Positions 37,931 through 48,800 of a stretch of DNA of 64,000 bases are shown one piece after another; position 1 is the first letter of the stretch, and each line of letters starts with the position of its first letter. Origin of the DNA: Lumbricus terrestris. Lineage: Eukaryota > Annelida > Clitellata > Crassiclitellata > Lumbricidae. Under the pieces are notes generated by a model. The model saw only the letters and a program-made list of their open reading frames with translations, was not told the DNA's origin and searched no databases. Position numbers and translations under genes: made by a program. The stretch spans positions 18,320,707-18,384,706 of the forward strand of contig OX457047.1 of assembly GCA_949752735.1 (NCBI GenBank). Reading direction: 5' to 3'.

Positions 37931-39267
37931 ACGCAGCAGCCCTACCACAATCATGCACAGAGCGGTCATTGTCAATTGTCATTGACAGTGACTCTTGAAA
38001 TGTAAAGCGGAAAAAGAATATGCAAAGAAACTGTCAAATTATTAGTCTAATATATTCTACGCCTACAGTAACCTGTCTAAGGATGCTCTGCATTTCAGCC
38101 GCCCATGCCACAGCACTCATCAGCAGGCCTATGAATGCCGCTTTCTAGAGTATGCTGTAGCCTACAAACGGCTTGAAATCGTGAAATTAGAATAGGACCT
38201 TGGCACTGCAAATGTCACGCAGCTTGAAAAGCCTGTCATTTTCAGACAAACCTTCACATTGCATTTGTGCCAGAATTTCAGTAATCCTATGACTTCAAAT
38301 CTGTCATGCGTCATGGTCTGATTGAAAAGGTAAGTGACAATAGTCGGTTCCCCAGCAATCCATATTGTCGGCTTCTTTATCATCGGAAAGACAAGTCCAG
38401 GAATTTTCTCATCTCATGTAGGCTACTGTTGTGGAGTGCCAATAATTAGTGAACCCTAGTTTTTGGCCTGAATGTGGACTTTTGTAGAAATTGGTCCACG
38501 AATTTGTTGGACTCTTCTGCCTTCAAGCTCATTATATATAATCCTTATTTATCCTTCGTAAAGAATAAATCGAAGAAATCTATTAGACGTAACTCGGCAT
38601 TTAGGTTATGTTGATAGAGCTGCTAAGACCAGCCTTATAACCCTATTCAAAAGCACCTTTGGTGTGTAATTCGTGCCAGCAGCTTCCCAAGCACGAGTTG
38701 TAAATACAAGTGTCGTGCGATATCATCGCAGCATCAGCAAGGCTCGGCCTGGAATAAGCTTATGACTCGGAGCCAACATGCATATGCAATGGAGACCTTG
38801 CAGGCCTAAATTATCTCACTCTCGGCATAGCCTAACTATTATAAGAGGTTCAATGTCATCGATAGTTGACTGTGTATCTTTCTCGCGACGCCATCAGACC
38901 TGGCTACTAAAATGCTTAGTTCAGAAAAATAATGTAGGCCTACTGCATGAGTCGTATGGTCGCAGCTAGGACTGCAATAAAATTCCATCACTAATAAACT
39001 AATGACCGCACCTACAGTTACAACAGACGTCTCCGCCCGCCCTATAGGCCTAATAAAACTCGAGGCCTGAATGAGGTACCGTGCTCTCTTACACGTGGCA
39101 GCCCATCGTAAATTAAACCGGAGGAAACCCCCATCGCTTTATGACACGCGTCAGCCCTGTAGAAAAGCATCGACAAGCCACGCCAGGCTGAGAATCTGAT
39201 CTCCCATTACCAGAGGTGCCATTGATTGCCAGCACGACGCCTGAAATGCAGTGAAGTCCCTGTATAT
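37931..39267. other. Transposon interior, no recognisable gene
   Basis: About 1.3 kb of unique, compositionally mixed sequence. It contains several aggcct/taggcct words (for example near 38127, 38802, 38935, 39045 and 39063) and a TGTCATTGACA near-palindrome at 37977-37987. No transposase, known gene, tRNA or tandem repeat is seen. It could be captured host sequence or a deleted remnant of an autonomous element. Confidence 0.6.
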
Positions 39268-39296
39268 CTGGAGTACGAGTTAACTCGTACCTCGCG
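39268..39296. repeat. Palindrome-bearing subterminal repeat, inner copy
   Basis: A 29-bp segment whose core, GTACGAGTTAACTCGTAC (39273-39290), is a perfect 18-bp palindrome containing a TTAA. The same 29 bp recur 43 bp further right at the transposon end. Confidence 0.9.
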
Positions 39297-39310
39297 TCCC
39301 AGACAACCAA

Positions 39311-39339
39311 CTGGAGTACGAGTTAACTCGTACCTCGCG
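39311..39339. repeat. Palindrome-bearing subterminal repeat, outer copy
   Basis: Second copy of the 29-bp segment, with the palindrome at 39316-39333. Its last four bases, cgcg, overlap the right terminal repeat. There is no counterpart at the left end, so the element is asymmetric. Likely a binding site for a dimeric protein; unproven. Confidence 0.85.
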
Positions 39340-39348
39340 GTCAATGTG
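39336..39348 (-). repeat. Right terminal inverted repeat
   Basis: CGCGGTCAATGTG, the exact reverse complement of the left end. Confidence 0.92.
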
Positions 39349-39352
39349 TTAA
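39349..39352. repeat. TTAA target-site duplication, right
   Basis: TTAA directly after the right terminal repeat, continuing into tataattacttt exactly as in empty monomers. The 4-bp duplication accounts for the full 1,571-bp phase offset. Confidence 0.93.
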
Positions 39353-42300
39353 TATAATTACTTTAACGTTAAGATTGTTAAATTTTAAGATCGTCATCAT
39401 CTTAAGTTTATACTTAGACATAGGACCGAAAGTTGTTGCCCTTTGAGACGTTCTCTTAGGGAAGGGTGTGTGGTGTTCTTGATTTCGCAGGAAGAAGACC
39501 TCAGAGAGGATGTCGACGTGAGGCGTGGACAGTCTGCGGCATCAGAGGCCAAGGGCTAAGACGTGTCGAGAGGTCGGACCAGTACGAGCTCCATCAAGGC
39601 TTAAAAACTGGAATAACAATGGAAGACTGCGAAGATTTCGAACTGGTAAGTTTGACCTCATGTACTTCAATGTGCTGACCGAAGAGACCAGTTTCTTTGG
39701 CCAGCACATGGTCAAACTTACAAGCGAACAGGGTGATTAGAGTAACTTTGAACTTAGCTAAAAGGTCGAGAGGCGATAAAATAAAAGATTAGGGCAATTA
39801 TATTTCATTAATATAATTACTTTAACGTTAAGATTGTTAAATGTTAAGATCGTCATCATCTTAAGTTTAGACTTCGACATAAGACCGAAAGTTGTTGCCC
39901 TTTGAGACGTTCTCTTAGGGAAGGGTGTGTGGTGTTCTTGATTTCGCAGGAAGAAGACTTCAGAGAAGATGTCGACGTGAGGCGTGAAGAGTCGGCGGCA
40001 TCAGAGGCCAAGGGCTAAGACGTGTCGAGAGGTCGGACCAGTACGAGCTCCATCAAGGCTTAAAAACTGGAATAACAATGGAAGACTGCGAAGATCTCGA
40101 ACTGGTAAGTTTGACCTCATGTACTTCAATGTGCTGACCGAAGAGACCAGTTTCTTTGGCCAGCACATGGTCAAACTTACAAGAGAACAGGGTGATTAGA
40201 GTAACTTTGAACTTAGCTAAAAGGTCGAGAGGCGATAAAATAAAAGATTAGGGCAATTATATTTCATTAATATAATTACTTTAACGTTTTGATTGTTAAA
40301 TTTTAAGATCGTCGTCATCTTAAGTTTATACTTAGAAATAGGACCGAAAGTTGTTGCCCTTTGAGACGTTCTCTTAGGGAAGGGTGTGTGGTGTTCTTGA
40401 TTTCGCAGGAAGAAGACCTCAGAGAGGATGTCGACGTGAGGCGTGGACAGTCTGCGGCATCAGAGGCCAAGGGCTAAGACGTGTCGAGAGGTCGGACCAG
40501 TACGAGCTCCATCAAGGCTTAAAACCCGGAATAACAATGGAAGACTGCGAAGATCTCGAACTGGTAAGTTTGACCTCATGTACTTCAATGTGCTGACCGA
40601 AGAGACCAGTTTCTTTGGCCAGCACATGGTCAAACTTACAAGAGAACAGGGTGATTAGAGTAACTTTGAACTTAGCTAAAAGGTCGAGAGGCGATAAAAT
40701 AAAAGATTAGGGCAATTATATTTCATTAATATAATTACTTTAACGTTAAGATTGTTAAATTTTAAGATCGTCATCATCTTAAGTTTATACTTAGACATAG
40801 GACCGAAAGTTGTTGCCCTTTGAGACGTTCTCTTAGGGAAGGGTGTGTGGTGTTCTTGATTTCGCAGGAAGAAGACTTCAGAGAAGATGTCGACGTGAGG
40901 CGTGAAGAGTCGGCGGCATCAGAGGCCAAGGGCTAAGACGTGTCGAGAGGTCGGACCAGTACGAGCTCCATCAAGGCTTAAAAACTGGAATAACAATGGA
41001 AGACTGCGAAGATCTCGAACTGGTAAGTTTGACCTCATGTACTTCAATGTGCTGACCGAAGAGACCAGTTTCTTTGGCCAGCACATGGTCAAACTTACAA
41101 GAGAACAGGGTGATTAGAGTAACTTTGAACTTAGCTAAAAGGTCGAGAGGCGATAAAATAAAAGATTAGGGCAATTATATTTCATTAATATAATTACTTT
41201 AACGTTTTGATTGTTAAATTTTAAGATCGTCGTCATCTTAAGTTTATACTTAGAAATAGGACCGAAAGTTGTTGCCCTTTGAGACGTTCTCTTAGGGAAG
41301 GGTGTGTGGTGTTCTTGATTTCGCAGGAAGAAGACCTCAGAGAGGATGTCGACGTGAGGCGTGGACAGTCTGCGGCATCAGAGGCCAAGGGCTAAGACGT
41401 GTCGAGAGGTCGGACCAGTACGAGCTCCATCAAGGCTTAAAAACCGGAATAACAATGGAAGACTGCGAAGATCTCGAACTGGTAAGTTTGACCTCATGTA
41501 CTTCAATGTGCTGACCGAAGAGACCAGTTTCTTTGGCCAGCACATGGTCAAACTTACAAGAGAACAGGGTGATTAGAGTCACTTTGAACTTAGCTAAAAG
41601 GTCGAGAGGCGATAAAATAAAAGTATAGGGCAATTTTATTTCATTAATATAATTACTTTAACGTTTAGATTGTTAAATTTTAAGATCGTCGTCATCTTAA
41701 GTTCATACTTAGAAATAGGACCGAAAGTTGTTGCCCTTTGAGACGTTCTCTTAGGGAAGGGTGTGTGGTGTTCTTGATTTCGCAGGAAGAAGACTTCAGA
41801 GAGGATGTCGACGTGAGGCGTGAAGAGTCGGCGGCATCAGAGGCCAAGGGCTAAGACGTGTCGAGAGGTCGGACCAGTACGAGCTCCATCAAGGCTTAAA
41901 AACTGGAATAACAATGGAAGACTGCGAAGATCTCGAACTGGTAAGTTTGACCTCATGTACTTCAATGTGCTGACCGAAGAGACCAGTTTCTTTGGCCAGC
42001 ACATGGTCAAACTTACAAGCGAACAGGGTGATTAGAGTAACTTTGAACTTAGCTAAAAGGTCGAGAGGCGATAAAATAAAAGATTAGGGCAATTTTATTT
42101 CATTAATATAATTACTTTAACGTTTTGATTGTTAAATTTTAAGATCGTCATCATCTTAAGTTTAGACTTCGACATAAGACCGAAAGTTGTTGCCCTTTGA
42201 GACATTCTCTTAGGGAAGGGTGTGTGGTGTTCTTGATTTCGCAGGAAGAAGACTTCAGAGAGGATGTCGACGTGAGGCGTGAAGAGTCGGCGGCATCAGA

Positions 42301-45246
42301 GGCCAAGGGCTAAGACGTGTCGAGAGGTCGGACCAGTACGAGCTCCATCAAGGCTTAAAAACCGGAATAACAATGGAAGACTGCGAAGATCTCGAACTGG
42401 TAAGTTTGACCTCATGTACTTCAATGTGCTGACCGAAGAGACCAGTTTCTTTGGCCAGCACATGGTCAAACTTACAGGAGAACAGGGTGATTAGAGTCAC
42501 TTTGAACTTAGCTAAAAGGTCGAGAGGCGATAAAATAAAAGTATAGGGCAATTTTATTTCATTAATATAATTACTTTAACGTTTAGATTGTTAAATTTTA
42601 AGATCGTCGTCATCTTAAGTTTATACTTAGAAATAGGACCGAAAGTTGTTGCCCTTTGAGACGTTCTCTTAGGGAAGGGTGTGTGGTGTTCTTGATTTCG
42701 CAGGAAGAAGACTTCAGAGAGGATGTCGACGTGAGGCGTGAAGAGTCGGCGGCATCAGAGGCCAAGGGCTAAGACGTGTCGAGAGGTCGGACCAGTACGA
42801 GCTCCATCAAGGCTTAAAAACTGGAATAACAATGGAAGACTGCGAAGATCTCGAACTGGTAAGTTTGACCTCATGTACTTCAATGTGCTGACCGAAGAGA
42901 CCAGTTTCTTTGGCCAGCACATGGTCAAACTTACAAGAGAACAGGGTGATTAGAGTAACTTTGAACTTAGCTAAAAGGTCGAGAGGCGATAAAATAAAAG
43001 ATTAGGGCAATTTTATTTCATTAATATAATTACTTTAACGTTAAGATTGTTAAATTTTAAGATCGTGGTCATCTTAAGTTTAGACTTCGACATAAGACCG
43101 AAAGTTGTTGCCCTTTGAGACATTCTCTTAGGGAAGGGTGTGTGGTGTTCTTGATTTCGCAGGAAGAAGACTTCAGAGAGGATGTCGACGTGAGGCGTGA
43201 AGAGTCGGCGGCATCAGAGGCCAAGGGCTAAGACGTGTCGAGAGGTCGGACCAGTACGAGCTCCATCAAGGCTTAAAAACTGGAATAACAATGGAAGACT
43301 GCGAAGATCTCGAACTGGTAAGTTTGACCTCATGTACTTCAATGTGCTGACCGAAGAGACCAGTTTCTTTGGCCAGCACATGGTCAAACTTACAAGAGAA
43401 CAGGGTGATTAGAGTAACTTTGAACTTAGCTAAAAGGTCGAGAGGCGATAAAATAAAAGATTAGGGCAATTATATTTCATTAATATAATTACTTTAACGT
43501 TTTGATTGTTAAATTTTAAGATCGTCGTCATCTTAAGTTTATACTTAGAAATAGGACCGAAAGTTGTTGCCCTTTGAGACGTTCTCTTAGGGAAGGGTGT
43601 GTGGTGTTCTTGATTTCGCAGGAAGAAGACTTCAGAGAAGATGTCGACGTGAGGCGTGAAGAGTCGGCGGCATCAGAGGCCAAGGGCTAAGACGTGTCGA
43701 GAGGTCGGACCAGTACGAGCTCCATCAAGGCTTAAAAACTGGAATAACAATGGAAGACTGCGAAGATCTCGAACTGGTAAGTTTGACCTCATGTACTTCA
43801 ATGTGCTGACCGAAGAGACCAGTTTCTTTGGCCAGCACATGGTCAAACTTACAAGAGAACAGGGTGATTAGAGTAACTTTGAACTTAGCTAAAAGGTCGA
43901 GAGGCGATAAAATAAAAGATTAGGGCAATTATATTTCATTAATATAATTACTTTAACGTTTTGATTGTTAAATTTTAAGATCGTCGTCATCTTAAGTTTA
44001 TACTTAGAAATAGGACCGAAAGTTGTTGCCCTTTGAGACATTCTCTTAGGGAAGGGTGTGTGGTGTTCTTGATTTCGCAGGAAGAAGACTTCAGAGAGGA
44101 TGTCGACGTGAGGCGTGAAGAGTCGGCGGCATCAGAGGCCAAGGGCTAAGACGTGTCGAGAGGTCGGACCAGTACGAGCTCCATCAAGGCTTAAAAACTG
44201 GAATAACAATGGAAGACTGCGAAGATCTCGAACTGGTAAGTTTGACCTCATGTACTTCAATGTGCTGACCGAAGAGACCAGTTTCTTTGGCCAGCACATG
44301 GTCAAACTTACAAGAGAACAGGGTGATTAGAGTCACTTTGAACTTAGCTAAAAGGTCGAGAGGCGATAAAATAAAAGTATAGGGCAATTTTATTTCATTA
44401 ATATAATTACTTTAACGTTTAGATTGTTAAATTTTAAGATCGTCGTCATCTTAAGTTTATACTTAGAAATAGGACCGAAAGTTGTTGCCCTTTGAGACGT
44501 TCTCTTAGGGAAGGGTGTGTGGTGTTCTTGATTTCGCAGGAAGAAGACTTCAGAGAGGATGTCGACGTGAGGCGTGAAGAGTCGGCGGCATCAGAGGCCA
44601 AGGGCTAAGACGTGTCGAGAGGTCGGACCAGTACGAGCTCCATCAAGGCTTAAAAACTGGAATAACAATGGAAGACTGCGAAGATCTCGAACTGGTAAGT
44701 TTGACCTCATGTACTTCAATGTGCTGACCGAAGAGACCAGTTTCTTTGGCCAGCACATGGTCAAACTTACAAGAGAACAGGGTGATTAGAGTAACTTTGA
44801 ACTTAGCTAAAAGGTCGAGAGGCGATAAAATAAAAGATTAGGGCAATTATATTTCATTAATATAATTACTTTAACGTTTTGATTGTTAAATTTTAAGATC
44901 GTCATCATCTTAAGTTTATACTTAGAAATAGGACCGAAAGTTGTTGCCCTTTGAGACGTTCTCTTAAGGAAGGGTGTGTGGTGTTCTTGATTTCGCAGGA
45001 AGAAGACTTCAGAGAGGATGTCGACGTGAGGCGTGAAGAGTCGGCGGCATCAGAGGCCAAGGGCTAAGACGTGTCGAGAGGTCGGACCAGTACGAGCTCC
45101 ATCAAGGCTTAAAAACTGGAATAACAATGGAAGACTGCGAAGATCTCGAACTGGTAAGTTTGACCTCATGTACTTCAATGTGCTGACCGAAGAGACCAGT
45201 TTCTTTGGCCAGCACATGGTCAAACCTACAAGAGAACAGGGTGATT

Positions 45247-45307
45247 GTTGCCCTTTGAGACATTCTCTTAGGGAAGGGTGTGTGGTGTTCTTGATTTCGC
45301 AGGAAGA
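45247..45307 (+). repeat. 61-bp internal duplication (marker 4)
   Basis: Same insertion point and sequence, 13,107 bp after marker 3, the extra length being the transposon plus additional monomers. No further marker is seen before the window end. Confidence 0.9.
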
Positions 45308-45884
45308 AGAGTAACTTTGAACTTAGCTAAAAGGTCGAGAGGCGATAAAATAAAAGATTAGGGCAATTATATTTCATTAATATAATTACTTTAACGTTTT
45401 GATTGTTAAATTTTAAGATCGTCGTCGTCTTAAGTTTATACTTAGAAATAGGACCGAAAGTTGTTGCCCTTTGAGACGTTCTCTTAGGGAAGGGTGTGTG
45501 GTGTTCTTGATTTCGCAGGAAGAAGACTTCAGAGAAGATGTCGACGTGAGGCGTGAAGAGTCGGCGGCATCAGAGGCCAAGGGCTAAGACGTGTCGAGAG
45601 GTCGGACCAGTACGAGCTCCATCAAGGCTTAAAAACTGGAATAACAATGGAAGACTGCGAAGATCTCGAACTGGTAAGTTTGACCTCATGTACTTCAATG
45701 TGCTGACCGAAGAGACCAGTTTCTTTGGCCAGCACATGGTCAAACTTACAAGAGAACAGGGTGATTAGAGTAACTTTGAACTTAGCTAAAAGGTCGAGAG
45801 GCGATAAAATAAAAGATTAGGGCAATTTTATTTCATTAATATAATTACTTTAACGTTTTGATTGTTAAATTTTAAGATCGTCAT

Positions 45885-48800
45885 CATCTTAAGTTTATAC
45901 TTAGAAATAGGACCGAAAGTTGTTGCCCTTTGAGACGTTCTCTTAGGGAAGGGTGTGTGGTGATCTTGATTTCGCAGGAAGAAGACCTCAGAGAGGATGT
46001 CGACGTGAGGCGTGGACAGTCTGCGGCATCAGAGGCCAAGGGCTAAGACGTGTCGAGAGGTCGGACCAGTACGAGCTCCATCAAGGCTTAAAAACCGGAA
46101 TTACAATGGAAGACTGCGAGGATCTCGAACTCGTAAGTTTGACCTCATGTACTTCAATGTGCTGACCGAAGAGACCAGTTTCTTTGGCCAGCACATGGTC
46201 AAACTTACAAGAGAACAGGGTGATTAGAGTCACTTTGAACTTAGCTAAAAGGTCGAGAGGCGATAAAATAAAAGATTAGGGCAATTTTATTTCATTAATA
46301 TAATTACTTTAACGTTTAGATTGTTAATTTTTAAGATCGTCGTCATCTTAAGTTTATACTTAGAAATAGGACCGAAAGTTGTTGCCCTTTGAGACATTCT
46401 CTTAGGGAAGGGTGTGTGGTGTTCTTGATTTCGCAGGAAGAAGACTTCAGAGAGGATGTCGACGTGAGGCGTGAAGAGTCGGCGGCATCAGAGGCCAAGG
46501 GCTAAGACGTGTCGAGAGGTCGGACCAGTACGAGCTCCATCAAGGCTTAAAAACTGGAATAACAATGGAAGACTGCGAAGATCTCGAACTGGTAAGTTTG
46601 ACCTCATGTACTTCAATGTGCTGACCGAAGAGACCAGTTTCTTTGGCCAGCACATGGTCAAACTTACAAGAGAACAGGGTGATTAGAGTAACTTTGAACT
46701 TAGCTAAAAGGTCGAGAGGCGATAAAATGAAAGATTAGGGCAATTTTATTTCATTAATATAATTACTTTAACGTTTTGATTGTTAAATTTTAAGATCGTC
46801 GTCATCTTAAGTTTATACTTAGAAATAGGACCGAAAGTTGTTGCCCTTTGAGACGTTCTCTTAGGGAAGGGTGTGTGGTGTTCTTGATTTCGCAGGAAGA
46901 AGACCTCAGAGAGGATGTCGACGTGAGGCGTGGACAGTCTGCGGCATCAGAGGCCAAGGGCTAAGACGTGTCGAGAGGTCGGACCAGTACGAGCTCCATC
47001 AAGGCTTAAAACCCGGAATAACAATGGAAGACTGCGAAGATCTCGAACTGGTAAGTTTGACCTCATGTACTTCAATGTGCTGACCGAAGAGACCAGTTTC
47101 TTTGGCCAGCACATGGTCAAACTTACAAGAGAACAGGGTGATTAGAGTAACTTTGAACTTAGCTAAAAGGTCGAGAGGCGATAAAATAAAAGATTAGGGC
47201 AATTATATTTCATTAATATAATTACTTTAACGTTAAGATTGTTAAATTTTAAGATCGTCATCATCTTAAGTTTATACTTAGACATAGGACCGAAAGTTGT
47301 TGCCCTTTGAGACGTTCTCTTAGGGAAGGGTGTGTGGTGTTCTTGATTTCGCAGGAAGAAGACTTCAGAGAAGATGTCGACGTGAGGCGTGAAGAGTCTG
47401 CGGCATCAGAGGCCAAGGGCTAAAACGTGTCGAGAGGTCGGACCAGTACGAGCTCCATCAAGGCTTAAAAACTGGAATAACAATGGAAGACTGCGAAGAT
47501 CTCGAACTGGTAAGTTTGACCTCATGTACTTCAATGTGCTGACCGAAGAGACCAGTTTCTTTGGCCAGCACATGGTCAAACTTACAAGAGAACAGGGTGA
47601 TTAGAGTAACTTTGAACTTAGCTAAAAGGTCGAGAGGCGATAAAATAAAAGATTAGGGCAATTATATTTCATTAATATAATTACTTTAACGTTTTGATTG
47701 TTAAATTTTAAGATCGTCGTCATCTTAAGTTTATACTTAGAAATAGGACCGAAAGTTGTTGCCCTTTGAGACGTTCTCTTAGGGAAGGGTGTGTGGTGTT
47801 CTTGATTTCGCAGGAAGAAGACCTCAGAGAGGATGTCGACGTGAGGCGTGGACAGTCTGCGGCATCAGAGGCCAAGGGCTAAGACGTGTCGAGAGGTCGG
47901 ACCAGTAAGAGCTCCATCAAGGCTTAAAAACCGGAATAACAATGGAAGACTGCGAAGATCTCGAACTGGTAAGTTTGACCTCATGTACTTCAATGTGCTG
48001 ACCGAAGAGACCAGTTTCTTTGGCCAGCACATGGTCAAACTTACAAGAGAACAGGGTGATTAGAGTCACTTTGAACTTAGCTAAAAGGTCGAGAGGCGAT
48101 AAAATAAAAGTATAGGGCAATTTTATTTCATTAATATAATTACTTTAACGTTTAGATTGTTAAATTTTAAGATCGTCGTCATCTTAAGTTTATACTTAGA
48201 AATAGGACCGAAAGTTGTTGCCCTTTGAGACGTTCTCTTAGGGAAGGGTGTGTGGTGTTCTTGATTTCGCAGGAAGAAGACTTCAGAGAGGATGTCGACG
48301 TGAGGCGTGAAGAGTCGGCGGCATCAGAGGCCAAGGGCTAAGACGTGTCGAGAGGTCGGACCAGTACGAGCTCCATCAAGGCTTAAAAACTGGAATAACA
48401 ATGGAAGACTGCGAAGATCTCGAACTGGTAAGTTTGACCTCATGTACTTCAATGTGCTGACCGAAGAGACCAGTTTCTTTGGCCAGCACATGGTCAAACT
48501 TACAAGAGAACAGGGTGATTAGAGTAACTTTGAACTTAGCTAAAAGGTCGAGAGGCGATAAAATAAAAGATTAGGGCAATTTTATTTCATTAATATAATT
48601 ACTTTAACGTTTTGATTGTTAAATTTTAAGATCGTCATCATCTTAAGTTTAGACTTCGACATAAGACCGAAAGTTGTTGCCCTTTGAGACATTCTCTTAG
48701 GGAAGGGTGTGTGGTGTTCTTGATTTCGCAGGAAGAAGACTTCAGAGAGGATGTCGACGTGAGGCGTGAAGAGTCGGCGGCATCAGAGGCCAAGGGCTAA

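Larger units (their letters stand above)
37782..39348. mobile_element. Non-autonomous piggyBac-like (TTAA-specific) DNA transposon, 1,567 bp
   Basis: A single-copy segment interrupts monomer 82. Both ends carry a 13-bp terminal inverted repeat, CACATTGACCGCG, and both are flanked by TTAA (37778-37781 and 39349-39352). Empty monomers have one TTAA at this point, so TTAA is the target duplication, the hallmark of the piggyBac superfamily. The interior has no reading frame over about 75 codons. The four small frames (37786-37998, 38162-38383 minus, 38778-38969, 39113-39310 minus) show nothing I recognise as transposase. It must have been moved in trans. The strand is not assignable. No other copy is in the window. 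Confidence 0.88.
31799..44905 (+). repeat. Large higher-order repeat copy 3 (25 monomers plus transposon, 13,107 bp)
   Basis: After removing the 1,571 bp of transposon and target duplication and the 61-bp marker, exactly 25 x 459 bp remain. Landmark order follows copy 1 closely, including the gatttcg (39525), aaatgttaag (39984), aaacccgg (40443) and caagcgaac (41820) monomers after the insertion. This copy therefore shows which sister sites correspond to the transposon target. Confidence 0.85.

Noticed and set aside
38162..38383. Transposase fragment on the minus strand of the insertion
   Set aside because: The 73-codon frame has no acidic catalytic pattern or other feature that I recognise from piggyBac transposases.
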